DNA from: Megascapheus bottae
Lineage: Eukaryota > Chordata > Mammalia > Rodentia > Geomyidae
NCBI GenBank assembly: GCA_024803745.1
Contig: JANJXV010000004.1
Span: 51,625,358 to 51,689,357 of the forward strand
Direction of reading: 5' to 3'
Length of the DNA: 64,000 nucleotides
How positions within the stretch are numbered: position 1 is the stretch's first letter; the number at the start of each line of letters is the position of its first letter. Below are positions 44,377 through 57,060 of this stretch, piece after piece. The notes under the pieces were generated by a model. The model did no database searches, was not told the DNA's origin, and worked only from the letters and a program-made list of their open reading frames with translations. A program made the position numbers and the translations under genes.

Positions 44377-45332
44377 CACATCGTTATATTTTTAATTGTG
44401 AATTATAATCTAATGAAGCCCATTGTAATAAAAATTATGACTATTATAACAACTAAGAGTAATGAATTTTACAGAAATTCATGTCCATATTGATAAAAGA
44501 ATATGAAGTGGAACTCCTGAAATAAGCCAAGCCTATGATTTGGGTTACACTCATTAAATGCTTATTTAAATTGCTAGGATTTTTTAGTTAACTATTCTAA
44601 CACAGATACAAATTAAATTTAATTTTAAGTTTTAGTAAGTGAATGATATATTTTTTTACACATTCCAAGGCTTCTTTAAGTTATCATTGCTTTTTAATTG
44701 AAAGAAGTGGAGAACTTTTCACTAAAATTCGTATTTCTGGATGAATGTTGAAAGACAACAAAATAAACTTGAAAATTCCCTCTAAAGAGCATTGGTCTTT
44801 GTGTCCTTCCCTATATCATTAATTATAGAAAATTCATCAATGCATACACAATTAGTTAAAAAGTAATCTATTTTAGATTTCTGTACATTTATCTGATTCT
44901 CAAGAACTTAACAGTACAGAAAGAGATCAGGGATGGGGATAGATCTGATTTTATTAGGATTTCTTCACTATTTCTGTGGTATTGCAATAATTAGGTAAAC
45001 TCTTCCCTTTGCATTCTGTACTTACTCTTTTGCTCTTTGATGAAGCTGGAAAGCACGGAACTAAAAATAGCCATCTAGTTTGCTTAGTCTTTCCTCAAAA
45101 CAACACAGAACTCCTTTTTCTTTCATTTTCTGGGCGAAAAAAAAAGAAAAGAAAAAGAAAATCCTGTTACATTCTTTCCTTCAATCATGCAGCAGTGTGG
45201 TAGAAAATGGATAGTGCAGTCATAGGAAATCTATCATACATGTACATGTCTTTTTATTACGATTTGTTGGGGGGGGTGTCTGTGTGTGTCTATGTCTGTG
45301 TGTGTTTTGGGGGGAAGATATGTTTTATCAAG
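44377..45332. other. Unique AT-rich stretch
   Basis: Nothing identifiable beyond an A-rich run at 45138-45162. Confidence 0.55.
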
Positions 45333-45412
45333 GACGGTCTTAACAGTGGGTCTTGCAGCCTGAACTTCCTGAGTGCTGGGATTGGAGCTATACACCATCT
45401 CACCCAGCCTGT
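45333..45412 (-). mobile_element. Ancient B1-type fragment
   Basis: GCCTGAACTTCCTGAGTGC, TGGGATTGGAGCTATACACC and CACCCAGCC read as the complement of a B1/Alu left end. Unlike the dimers it has no Geo half. Confidence 0.65.
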
Positions 45413-45603
45413 CTAAGCATTTCATAACTTATTTTGCTATTCCGTGGAAGAAATGGTTTTGAATAAAAAGATGCAGATAGTAATACTGATTTTTTTTCAT
45501 TTATTTGTAGTTAAAAGCATAGTAAATTATAATTTTGAAAATTTATAAAACAATCTTTGTAAGGTTTTATTGATCGCATATGTTCACACGCACTTGTGAG
45601 TGA

Positions 45604-45692
<89 letters not shown>
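45604..45692. repeat. (GT)n(GA)n compound microsatellite
   Basis: GT repeats switch at 45620 to about 72 bases of AG repeats with one interruption. Generates spurious Ser-Leu and Arg-Glu frames. Confidence 0.97.
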
Positions 45693-45694
<2 letters not shown>

Positions 45695-46717
45695 TTGAAA
45701 AAGGAACCTGATTGGAGAAATTTCTATATTGTATTAAAATGTCAGTCATTTAAACCTGCTAATTCACAGATTCAGTTCCTCTCAAGTCAATTCAGAAATA
45801 TTTACACTGAAAGTTTGTGAAATTAACAGAATCCTTTCTGATTAGTAATTACTTAAAAAACAATCTTTTGAAAAATGCCCAACACTCAAATTTCCCAAAA
45901 TAAACCAATTAATTTAACATTGCAATCTGATTATGTTCATTTGAATACGAAAAAGTGTTGTCCTGTCTCATCACATGTGAAGCATTCTCTAGGGCAATTT
46001 TTCTAATGCTTTACCATCATTAACTTAAGTGTCATTGTCCTACACCTGGACTCTTTCACTAGCAAAGATACCAGCATTTACTAGGGGGCTCTAACCAGAT
46101 GCAGCAGATAGAAAAGATGTCACATGCCATGTGGGATGGTAATATAGTGCACCTGACAACTGGCAGAACCCTTGGAAATGAGGCTTAATGGTTAAATGAG
46201 TGCAATTAAGTATGCTATTACATCCTTGCTGTCCCAGAGTACGAAAAGGCTTAATGTGACTCATCAGCACCATTCCAACTTCCAAACACTTAAAACTGAA
46301 TGTGGAGAGATAGAAAAATCCTCTGTAAATCAGTGGCACAAAAGAATCTATGAATATAAGTGAGGACAAGCAGTTTGGGTCTGCTCATTTCTTCTCAGCA
46401 ATATGATGTAATAACGAACAGAGTAACACTAGAATTAGTTCTAATTCAACACATTCAACTTCATTCTATTATTAATTTCTTTAAAATGTTATCTCCCTTC
46501 GCTAGATCAAACTAACCATTTGTAAACCATATTCACTCTCCAAGCCCAGAGATGTCTTTCAATTCAGCTGTCAAACTCAGAACAACAGTGCAAAATTAAA
46601 GTATACATCTGCATTGACCTCCATTACAGCTCCTATCCAACAATTATTTTGAAACAATCAATAGTACAGAATGTCAGGAGTCCAAGATTACAGAAATTGC
46701 CCATTTGAACAATCAAG
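45693..46717. other. Unique stretch
   Basis: Nothing identifiable. A 92-codon minus frame at 46091-46369 has no familiar motif. Confidence 0.55.
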
Positions 46718-46723
46718 ACACAC

Positions 46724-46764
<41 letters not shown>
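46718..46764. repeat. (CA)n microsatellite
   Basis: CA repeats with one CG interruption. Confidence 0.96.
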
Positions 46765-46766
<2 letters not shown>

Positions 46767-48275
46767 GAGTAAAATATGAACTTCTTCAACTCATAGTTAA
46801 TAAAGCCATGATTTTAATTTTTGCAGAAAAAGTAACATACTAAAATTGTAAACATAAAGAGGAACGTCAGACTAGTGGTGCTATGAACAAGATTGAAGAA
46901 TTTAAAGAAAAGTTCCAAGAACATCTATGATAGACAGCTCATGGAGACAAAAATAAGTCATTAACCAACACGTGTCTGAGATTTGCTGTTACAGAGGGCA
47001 GAAATGATTCTCTAGATCAAAAATTGTCTGTGCACCAGGAAACAGAATTTACCAAGATACTCAGTTTAAACAAAATGTAAAGCATGAAAATGTGCAAGAA
47101 AATGGGTGAATGTGAGTGAGTCAAATTTACACCTTAACATTGGAACTGACTTTCTAAGTTTGCATTGATTTGACTTGAATATTTATTTGCCTCCCAAATT
47201 TCATGTATAATTTAAGAAGCCACAACTGAAATGAAAACAAAAAACTGAGAGATACTTCCTATGAGCTAAATTCCAAACAAGTCTAATAAGATTAATTATA
47301 AGAATTTTATAGAGTACCACATTGTATTTCCATAGAATTTTATAGTGAGCCTTACAAATAAATTTAGAAAATAACAGCGGAGAAATTAGAATTGCTTTCT
47401 ATCTGAAATGGTGAATAAAACACATTCAAGAAGTTTTCTGATGTGTAGAGTGCCTACTGAAACAGATGGGCATGTTGATGAAAATTTCAATTTGTTGCCA
47501 GACATTAGCTCTACAGTCAGTTCACTGGGGGAGAGTGGCGTGATTTCATCAACCAAAAGAAGTTCAACTTATAAGAAAAAAAATCCTACCATATTCTTTT
47601 GACTGGTTTGCCTAATTAAAAGAGGGCCATTTTGATGAGAAATGTAAAGTCTTAATTTTATTTATAAGCATGAGTCTGAGAAAATCAGAAAGAACAGAGA
47701 GACTATGATAGTATTAAAAACATTGTTTCAATAGAAACCAAGTTACTTGGTCACTTCACAAACAGAACATTGCATAAATGTCATACCTATATTACTGGGT
47801 GACATATGACATTTTTTCTTGTTACACATTAACTAGTAAATGGTTAGCACTCAACATATGGTGTGTGGCACTTTCTTGCTGTCATTGTGAGCAGTGCCAC
47901 AGAATGCTACTTCACCTTCTAAGACTGTTTTTTTTTCTTCTCCTTCTCCATATGGCATTCTATTTTAAAATAGATTTTTCTGTAGATTATCAATATTCCA
48001 TCCAATAATTCATAGCCGAAAATGAAGTATAGGTAAAAAGATGAGAGCAAATTAACAGTAACTGGTTCATTTAAACAAATGGGCAGTCTCATGTATGGTA
48101 TACATATATATGAGTTCCTCAGAAATCAACTAAAAAATAAACTCCCCTGATAGCACAAAATTAAATTCCTCTGGTCAAACCAGATCACTGAACTCAAGCT
48201 ACTCACTCAGAACTTCCTTTAAAAAGTAAGAAGCTAAACAAAAAAGGATCAAAATTTGTCATAAAAAAATCTCAC
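46765..48275. other. Unique AT-rich stretch
   Basis: Nothing identifiable. Short frames at 47408-47602 and 47778-48008 show no known motif. Confidence 0.55.
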
Positions 48276-48568
48276 CCAGCCAGGCATAGTGGCTCATGCT
48301 TATAATCTATAATCTTAGATAGTCAGGAGGCTGAGATCTGAGGATCAAGGTTCAAAGCCAGCCCTGGCACAAAAGAACCTGAGACTTAAATCTCCAATTA
48401 ATCTCTAGAAAGAATGGTAAGTGTGGTTTGGCTCAAGGGTAGGGCTGTAGCCTGGAGCTTCAGAGCTCAAGGACAATGCCCATGCCCAAGGGTAGGGTTG
48501 TACCCTTGAGCTGAAGAGCTTAGGGACAGTGCCCAGGCCAAGTTCAAGCCCTGTAACACATACTCACA
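48276..48568 (+). mobile_element. B1-like/Geo SINE with duplicated Geo half
   Basis: Normal B1-like half (AGCCAGGCATAGTGGCTCATG, CAGGAGGCTGAGATCTGAGG), linker CTCCAATTAATC, then a Geo half whose 53-base core occurs twice: 48434-48486 and 48487-48539. It ends CCAAGTTCAAGCCCTGTAAC and passes into a CA microsatellite. Confidence 0.92.
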
Positions 48569-48586
48569 AACACACACACACATGCA

Positions 48587-48638
<52 letters not shown>
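48569..48638. repeat. (CA)n microsatellite
   Basis: CA run with early interruptions (ATGCAG), grown from the tail of the SINE before it. Confidence 0.96.
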
Positions 48639-48962
48639 AACTGCATTTTAGGTGGTCTGGCATACTCATTTGTTGTAACTAGGAAATGCCTACAGATCTA
48701 TAAGCAAAGACACTGGATGGTAAAACATGAAAATACTCTTAGACATGATAAATTATCCAGGACTTCAGACATTCACAAAATGGGACCAAAGGTAGATATT
48801 CTTGGAAGAGGATCACAAAGGCTCAGTTACCATGGTCATATGATCTCATATAATGGTGTTTATTGAAGTAAACTCCAAGAAGCAGAAACAAGAGGTTTTA
48901 TATTATTTTACTTCTTGAGGGTTTTTTGCTTGTTTTGTTTCCTTTCTTACTGCTTTTGCTTT

Positions 48963-49235
48963 CTGTACCTTTTATCTTGCATGTCAATTAATCTGTATAG
49001 GGATGGTAAGGAGGGAGAGAGGACAGAAATGATGAAAGAGTGAACAAATGCAGTAGTGATACTCACTAGACACTACCTTGAAAATGAACTTTACCCTTGT
49101 TGGGGAGAGGAGATCAGGAAGGAAAAACAAGGAGAAATTTAGGGAAGAAGTTTCACTGTTCAAAGACAAATGTACTCATGCGTTACTTATATAACTATAA
49201 CCCCTCTGCAAATCATGTCTTCAATATCAATTTAA
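48963..49235 (+). mobile_element. Probable old L1 3'UTR end
   Basis: Same ordered motifs as 20690-20935: GTAGTGATACTCAC, CTACCTTGAAAATG, purine-rich GGAGAAATTTAGGG, TTCACTGTTCAAAGAC, TATAACCCCTCTGCAAATC. Family call moderate. Confidence 0.5.
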
Positions 49236-50340
49236 AAAGCATCAGTGTCTAGTGCAAATGATGGGCTCTACTGTTGCAGTTTGTTGCCTGCTTTCTAAGG
49301 TCAGTGATCTGAGGGAGAATATAAGAGAGAATGAGTGTGAACAAGTGATACCTCAACAAAAGGAAACAAATGTACATAACATCCTATATGGAGAAAATGG
49401 TTTTGTCAGTGTTCGAAAAGTTAAACATTTTTCCTATGTAGGTCTAGTAGATTTTGTAATTTTTCAACTTTTATAAGTTTTACAGATTAGAATGATGATA
49501 CTTAGTACTATGAAAGTAAAAATGTGAATGTAACTTTAGGTAAGTATAACTATGCCACAATACTGTGAAATATATATGATTACTTGATCTACATAAAGAA
49601 ATTTTTGGAGAAAACAAACAGCTAAAATTTAAACAAATAAATCAAGAAATAAAAAAGAAAAAAATATCACCACGATTTTACCATATATTTAGGCCTCAAC
49701 TTCCACAGCACTATCGGTAGAGATTAATAAAATGACTCAGGTGCAAGAGTCTCCCTAATGCTGAATTAAAACAAAATTTTCTAAAAGATAATTAAAGATA
49801 CATGTTATTTAAAACATTTGCTTAAAGAATATAGCAATGTATTTTGTCCATATACATGCAACCACTTTTTACTCTCAATTCTAAAGTTTATAGGAAAAAT
49901 CTTGTCTTGAATTTATCATGTGCTTAGAGCACTATGAATACTTAGTAATGGTTTTTGGGGCTTTGCTTGTATCCTTTACTTGTCAAAATTATCTGAAAAG
50001 TTTTTTGGATCTTATTTACCTATTCTAGAAAGTATAAAACTCCACTTTGAGAAGCAAACTAATTGTAGATCTTAATAATAAGTTGAAATGCCCTTGAATC
50101 CATACATTGGCATATCTCTCGGATACCACTATTTTCTTAATTTCCAAATACTACCTGTTTTATCTTCTCTAGTATCACTTTGTCAGTGAACTTTAACTTG
50201 CTTGCTCTTACATAACAATCAAAACATAATTTCTTTGTATTATGGGGGTTATTTAATAACCAAACTTTATCATTTTGTCTAGAAGATCATGGAGTGTAAC
50301 AGGACATGAAACAATTTTTTTTCTTTTTGTTTCATAATGT
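49236..50340. other. Unique AT-rich stretch
   Basis: Nothing identifiable. Confidence 0.55.
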
Positions 50341-50354
50341 TGTATAAACATTTT

Positions 50355-50612
50355 TTGTGTGTATGGTTCATGGGATTTGAACTTGGCCTGGTTACTGTCC
50401 CTGAGCTCTTCAGCTCAAGACTACCACCCTAACCCTGGGCCTGGGCATTGTTCCTAAGCATTTCAACTCAACGCTATCACTCTACCCTTGAGCCAAGCCA
50501 CCCTTCCCATTTACTACAGGTTAATTGTGTCCGTGCAGGCTTTGAACCTTGATCCTCAGATCCCAGCCTCCTGAGTAGCTAGGATTAGAAGTGTGAGCCA
50601 CAGCACCTTGAC
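50355..50612 (-). mobile_element. B1-like/Geo SINE with duplicated Geo half
   Basis: On the minus strand: B1-like half (complement of CCTCCTGAGTAGCTAGGATT), a shortened linker, then two Geo cores: complement of about 50437-50494 followed by about 50381-50436. It is the second element of this kind, and shares variants with the one at 48276 (TTGGCTCAAGGGTAG and ACAATGCCC in the first core, CCAGGCCAAGTTCAA at the end). Confidence 0.9.
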
Positions 50613-50896
50613 TAGATAAACATTTTGATAGAATGCATACTTCATATGTAAACTTCAATGATGGCATAAGTTTTCTATTTACAGATATCATTTTTCTACT
50701 GGGTAAAACATCACGAACTAAAATGACCCCTCTTACTTTGGATTATTTATTTTTTATAACTAAAGACTATAACTTACAAGAAAGGCATAAAACAAAAAGG
50801 AAGCATTTTTCTGAATGGTTATTGCCTGATCCAAAAGCAAAAAATGCAGTATTCAAATTTTTGAATGATGTTAACTTTGCCCATAGTATTATTTTT
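50613..50896. other. Short unique stretch
   Basis: A 93-codon frame covers 50633-50914 but has no familiar motif and runs into L1. Confidence 0.5.
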
Positions 50897-51239
50897 CATA
50901 TAATTTTATTGTAATTAATAGAAGGGTTATATTCAAGAGAAAGAAAGTGCATAAATTCACAAACATTGATACCCCTTCTCAGTTTTTGGTCCCCATTTCC
51001 CTCCTCCCACCCTCACCTCTCATCTTCTTTCCCCCCTTCCTTATCCTATTTCAAATATCCAGATAAACATATGCACAATATGTCAGATAACAAGGTAGAA
51101 TACTGTAACAATATGAGATAACAAAGGGACAGCAAAAGAGATGAGAGATAGCATAGTACATTAAGGACTCATTATATGGCTTTAGTTTCTATATCCTGGA
51201 GGTCATTTCATTTAGTGTCATCCTATATGGCCTTATGTA

Positions 51240-52466
51240 TCTAGGTTTTGCTCTATTGTAAATCTCTGCTAGGAGAGCCCAAGGTTTCTACTGATTATGA
51301 CAAATGAGGGAAACCATCGAGCCTATGTTCCTTTGAGTCTGGCTTACTTCACTTAATATGACTTTTTCTGTCTTTCCATATCCTTACAAATTGGTCGATG
51401 TCGTTCTCTCTGACTGCAGCATAGAATTCCACTGTGCATAAATACCACTCATTTATTGATCCACTCAACAACTGAGGGGCATCTGGGTTGGTTCCATATC
51501 ATTACTATAGTAAAGAGCTGTGATGAACAATGTTGTGCTAGTGGATTTAGTATGTCCTTGTTTCTGGACAATTGGGCAAATGCCTAGTAGTGGTATTGCT
51601 GGGTCATAAGGGATTTCTTCTTTTGAGGAACGGCCATACTGCTTTCCATAGTGGTTGAACAAGTTTACACTCCCACCAACAGTGTAGTAGTGATCCCTCC
51701 TGGCCAGCATCTGTAGTTATTAAATTTCTTGATCATGGCCATTCTAACAGGAGTGAGGTGGATCTAAGAGTTGTTTTGACTTGCATTTTTTTTATGACCA
51801 GAAATATCTAGTATTTCTTCATTTTTATATCAGCAATACTTATTTCTTCTTCAGAGAAAACTCTCTTAAAAACGTCTTTGGCCCATCTTTTAATGGGATG
51901 GTTGTTTCTTTGGAGATTAGTTTTGAAGTGATTCAATTTTTTGAGCTGTTGATATATTTTAGATATAAGGTGCTTGTCGGTTGCATGGTTAGTGAAGATC
52001 TTCTCCCACTCAGTAGTTTTTCTAGTTAATTTGATAGCTATGTCCCTTGCTATACAGAAGTTCTGCAGTCTAATGCAATCCCACTTATCCAGACTTTCTT
52101 TTACTAGTTGTGTTTCTGGATCCTTATTAAGGAAGTTTTGACCTGTGCCAAGGTATCTTGTGTATCTCTTATTCATTCTTGTGAAGTTTTCAGTGTATCT
52201 GATTTTAACTCAGGTCTTTGATCCATTTTGAGTTAATCCTGGTGCAGGGTAACAAAGAAGGATCCAACTTTAGTTTTCTGCAGGTGCTTAACCAGATCTT
52301 CCAGCAACACTTGTTGAAAAGGCTGTCTTTTTTCCATTCTATTTTTTGGCTCCTTTATCAAAGACTAGGTGGCCATAAGTCTGTGGGTTGATTTCTGGAT
52401 CTTCAGTTCTATTTGATTGATACTCGGGCCTGTTCTTGTGCCAGTACCAAGCTGTTTTGGTTACTA
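51240..52466 (-). pseudogene. L1 ORF2 C-terminal fragment, broken
   Basis: Complement pieces include [15 protein letters not shown] (52339-52521), a 122-codon stretch at 51808-52176 (KLTRKTTEWEKIFTNH), and DHYYTVGGSVNLFNHYGK at 51465-51710. Separated by frameshifts and stops. Confidence 0.9.
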
Positions 52467-52467
52467 C

Positions 52468-53520
52468 ACCCATTTCTTTGATGAATATTGATGCAATACT
52501 TCTCAATAAAATACTGGCCAACCATCTTCAGTGACTCATCAAAAAATTATACATTATGATCAAAGAGGATTCATCACAGGAATACAAAGCTGATTCAACA
52601 TATGCACGTCAATTAATATAATTCATTACAATCAATGGGAGAAAGGACAAGAATCACATGATTGTCTTAATAGATGCAGAAAAGGCATTTGACAAGATCC
52701 AACACCCCTTTATGCTGAAAGCTGTGGAGAACCTAGGAATCCATGGAACATTCCTCAGTATAATAAAGGCTGTGTATGACAAACCCACAGCTGGCATTAT
52801 ACTTAATGGCTAAAAGCTAAAGCTATTTCCTCTAAAATCAGAAATGAGACAAGAATGGTTACTTTCTTCACTCCTCTTTAACATATTATTAGAATGGCTA
52901 GCCAGAGCAATAAGACAACAAGCAAGCATAAAAGGGATCCAAATAGGGAAAGAGAAAAATGAAACTTTCCCTCTTTGCAGATGGCATGATTCTGTATTTA
53001 AAGAACCCTATAGACTCCACTCCCAAGCTACTTGAGCTGATTCAAAACTTTAGCAAAGTAGCAGGGTATAAAATTAACCCTCAAAAATCAACGGCCTTCC
53101 TATAGGCCTGCAATGAGAGGAACGAGGCAACAATCAGGAAAGCAACTCCTTTTGCAATAGCCTCAAAGAAAGTAAAGTACCTATGTTTTAACTAAGAATG
53201 TAAAGGATCTTTTTGAAGAAAACTTTAAAACCCCCAAAAAGGAAATTAAAGCAGAACTGAAGAAATGGAAAAACCTCCCATGCTCCTGGATTGGAAGAAT
53301 TAACATCATGTAAATGGCAGTCTTGCCAACTGCTATCTACAAATTCAATGCAATACCCATCAATATCCCAATGTCATTCTTTAAGGAAATAGAAGAGACA
53401 ATCCAAAATTTCATATGGAACAATAAAAGACCCTCTATAGTAAAACCAATTCTCAGCAGAAAGAACAGTGCAGGAAGAAATGCAATACACATTTTAGAGT
53501 CTATTACAGCGTCTATAGTA
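52468..53520 (+). pseudogene. L1 ORF2 reverse transcriptase fragment, inverted
   Basis: Encodes much of the reverse transcriptase: PISLMNIDA start, [13 protein letters not shown] (motif A, first catalytic Asp), EWLARAIRQ region, and [11 protein letters not shown] at 52971-53003, where the catalytic FADD box reads FADG. It ends in [14 protein letters not shown] and the LSRKNSAG block. Frame breaks and stops throughout. It joins the rest of the element in the opposite orientation. Confidence 0.92.
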
Positions 53521-53721
53521 CTATAAAATAATATAAAATTTAAAACATTTGAAGTGTATAATACTGTTAAGATTTAATTTGTCTTTTACAAGAATGACAT
53601 GTTTGTTTCTGTTTTGATAAATTCATGAAGTCATTGTGCAAGAACACAGTAAGGGTAACACCTGAGGTAGGACATGTCTATTATCTTCAGTTTGAATGAA
53701 ATTACTGCCATTGAGGTAAAA

Positions 53722-53960
53722 GCTGAAGATCCAGCCAAATATCTTTGGATCCCATTTGTAATCCTAGCTAATTAGGAGATTGAGTGCTGAGGATGACAGT
53801 TTGAATCTACCCCAAGGAGGAAAGTTCAAGAGATCCTTATCTCCAATTAACCAGCCAAAAGTCAGAAGTGGAGATATAACTGAAAGTGGTAGATTATAAA
53901 CCTTTTCTTTTCTTTCTTCTTCTTTTTTTTTTTTGAGTTCAAGTTCTGGCACAAAGAACA
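53722..53960 (+). mobile_element. B1-like/Geo SINE, old
   Basis: CCATTTGTAATCCTAGCTAAT, GATTGAGTGCTGAGGATGAC, linker CTCCAATTAACCAG, Geo half interrupted by a CTTT/T-rich run (53903-53932), then GAGTTCAAGTTCTGGCAC. Confidence 0.85.
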
Positions 53961-55652
53961 CAAAGAACAAAACAGCACAAAAAAAACTGAAAAAAAGCAA
54001 CCCATAGGTACAAGGGAAATTGAAAGAGAGTTTGCAATGAGAAAGTATCTTTCAGCTATGTGGAATAAAATACTCCACTTAGGAAGTAGGAGGAGATATT
54101 GGTATTCCTTTTGTGGACTGAATGTTTCTGATAAGAACACAGCATTTATTTAAAAGTAGTTTTTTTAATGATGTTTTACATATTCTTTGAAATTTTATCC
54201 TAAAGCAGAATTTAAATACCAAGCATTTAAAATGATTTTAATTGGGATGCAACTTAGGCAGGCAACAAGTCATCTTATTTTAGGAAACATGTGAATAGGT
54301 TAATTGGCCCTTAGAAAAAGTGATTAATGGCTTATGTCTGTGAATCTACATCGAGGAGAAAGATCAACCTATGTCCTAGAAAGCCGATAACGAGATATCT
54401 CAAATTCTGAGTGAATATTGAAATGAATTTAAAAAATAATGATATAAGTATATATGCGGTTCAGTTTATTGGAGTGGTATTTTCAGAACATATTTTCTAT
54501 AATAAAACTGTCACTGCTATGGTAGTTATATAAATCTGTGCTAATATCCAGAGTATTTAACCTATATCTTCTTTTCACAGAACAGGTACTTTGATTTTTC
54601 CAATACTTGCATTATCTCTTAGAAGATCTAAACATACTCTGAGCTACATTTTAAGCCAGAAGTTCAGATTGTCCTTGTTTCTACTTGACCTAATTCCAAT
54701 GTGCTTCACTTAAGGAAAACAACTGAAGTCACCACAATCACAATACATAAACCTACCCTTGAAAAAGAACACCATTAGTAGCTCCAATAGACATAGAACA
54801 AGGAGGGAAGCATTGCTAATCGCAGGCTATGAGGACCAGAGAAGCAAGATGTGGGCTCCAGTGTTTGTTTCTGAGCATCCTTCTAGCCCGTAAATGAACG
54901 ATACGGGAAATGTCTACATGATTCCCTGTGTTCATAAGGCAACAATTAATTATTTGAAAGGATCATTGGTTATGTTGATAATGAGGCAAGAGACATATTT
55001 ATTTCCTCTTTGTTGATGATGCCAATGGATGTGAGGCCTTCAGAGTCATCTCTATGATAAAGGCAGTACTGTGTCTCTAGTATGGCTGTGACACATTTCT
55101 CAATGTATAATCTACATCGAATACTAAAGATTTAGACAGAAAAAGGGATGTAAACCTGCCTTAAATATTCTCCATGATTTAATCTATAAGTAAAAATCAT
55201 CACATCAAAAGAAACTGATGTAGTGTGTATCCTTCTGGCATATTCTATAGTAAGTAGTTTCTTCACTTGCATTTTGATAATCATTAGGCATTAGTTATAT
55301 ATATATATATATATAACTGTTGAAATAAAATCAAATCTTGTGCATATGGAGTACTTAAATATAGAAAGAATTCTAATATTTAAATTATTATTATAAAGAA
55401 ATGGTAATAAATATCTGCCATTTACTATGGCTTTATAGAATTCTACACAGACAATATTCTAGTCATAATATAAATGTTACATAATTAATCTTGACAGAGA
55501 CTGGCTAAGACCCTTGGCCATTATCACACAAATCCTATGTTACTGAGCCAGAGCACAAATTAATTTAACTTTAGACACATATTTAGATTCAATTTGATTC
55601 ATGGCATTGTGTGTTGAAAGTGGTCCTACACCAAAAATGGAAGACATAGAGA
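53961..55652. other. Unique AT-rich stretch
   Basis: Nothing identifiable apart from a (TA)10 run at 55295-55315. Confidence 0.55.
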
Positions 55653-55735
55653 AGCCCAGTGATAGAATCTTTGTTCAGCACATTCAAGGTGTAGAATTTG
55701 ATCTCCAGCACCATCAATGACAGAAATAATAATAA
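55653..55735 (+). mobile_element. Old ID-like SINE monomer
   Basis: AGCCCAGTGATAGAATC (A box region), GTAGAATTTGATCTCCAGCACC (B box region), AATAATAATAAAG tail. No Geo half. Confidence 0.7.
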
Positions 55736-56255
55736 AGTTACATTGAAGAATTATCTACAGAAGGTAAACTGTTTTATTTAAAAAATAAGCAAAACAAAAG
55801 AGACTTGTAGTAGTCACCAAGAGTCAAGGAAATGTTTGCATAGTAAAGCAATCTTCTACATAGAGGAAATTATATTTGTAAAATTCTATGATTTCATGAA
55901 TTTTTACTCAAAAGAATATGAGTTATAATTACACTCATAGTATTTTAAGTTGATGCAATTAAAGATTTTCCACTCTATATTATATGTTTTATTTTTCATT
56001 TAGAGTTTACATGAGTTAAAATTTTAAGTTACACTAATTTTGCTTGAGAATATCACTGTAGTTTATATAGCCAAAAATAACTTACAGTGAATTTAGTAGA
56101 TTGTAATGCTAAAAGCCTAAAAGCCTTACACATTTACTTCCTCAGAAACCATGTAAGATAAGTTTTGACCCATGTGCTACTATGATCTAATATATTTACA
56201 AAAAGTTATTAGTTTGCAGAATAAGTAATAATGTAGCCAACATAACTTGTATATC
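55736..56255. other. Unique AT-rich stretch
   Basis: Nothing identifiable. Confidence 0.55.
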
Positions 56256-56261
56256 GAGAAT

Positions 56262-56497
56262 TTTTTTTCTATTTTTTTTATTGTAATTAGTAAAAGGGCT
56301 ACATGATATTTGCCAGATAGAAGGTGCATTAATTCACATACATTGATACCCTTTCACATGTCTTGGTACCCATTTCCCTCCCCCCCCACAACCCCCACCC
56401 GTCTTGGTTTTCCCCCCTTCCCTATCAAATTTCAAATATCCAAATACAAATAAATTCAATATATCAGATAACAAAGTGAGATACTATACCAATATGA
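56262..56497 (-). mobile_element. L1 3' end, 5'-truncated
   Basis: T-rich tail, TTGTAATTAGTAAAAGGG, GATAGAAGGTGCATTA, C-rich block, ATATCAGATAACAAAG, ACCAATATGAG. GAGAATT occurs on both sides (near 56255 and 56495). Confidence 0.93.
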
Positions 56498-57049
56498 GAA
56501 TTATTATTACATTCCAAACCAAGTAAGCTTGCTCAGGTGGGAGAGCAAGTTTTGCCAGGTGTAGGGCTGTAAAACCAAGAGTGTCACTTCTACAATATGG
56601 TTTTGAAAGTAAAGGGCACTTTGAAGACATAATACACCCCCCTCTCTGCCTTAAGCTGAATTGCCCAGCAGTACAGAATCAATGATCATAAATCATTGGC
56701 ATGGGTAGAAAAGTAAAAAATTAGAGTCCTCAAGGTGGTAAATAGTAGCAATGATAAAGGGGAAAAAAGCAAAACACCACAACTAATAATTTTAGCAATA
56801 AATTCTTTGAACTCTTTGTAAATGTTTTTTTATAAAGTATTTTATGATTTCTAGTCAAGATGTACGTCATAATACCAACTCAGTCCTATGACAGTTTATC
56901 AAATGGTTAGTGTTTTCAAATACATTCCACTGTTTCCAAGTAGAACTGGTTTATCTTCCATTTATGTGACATCTGCATATGACTACAATATGCACAGCTT
57001 GCTTATTTAGTTCATCAAATACACTGGAGAGTCTCATGTCAAATTAAAA
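56498..57049. other. Unique stretch
   Basis: Nothing identifiable. Confidence 0.55.
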
Positions 57050-57060
57050 CTTACCAGGCT

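Larger units (their letters stand above)
50897..53520 (-). mobile_element. L1 with 5' inversion
   Basis: Left part (50897-52466) is minus-strand L1 3'UTR plus ORF2 C-terminus. Right part (52468-53520) is earlier ORF2 in plus orientation. The two outer/inner breakpoints are almost contiguous in L1: the right end stops at the CTATAGT before GTAACCAAAAC, where the left part begins. ATAGTATTAT (50883-50892) and ATAGTACTAT (53515-53524) are a weak target-duplication candidate. Confidence 0.93.

Noticed and set aside
45567..45820. Arg-Glu and Ser-Leu repeat frames
   Set aside because: Translations of the (GT)n(GA)n microsatellite. The same applies to 57194-57490 and 57499-57687.
50633..50914. 93-codon frame
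   Set aside because: No familiar motif and it reads into L1 3'UTR sequence.
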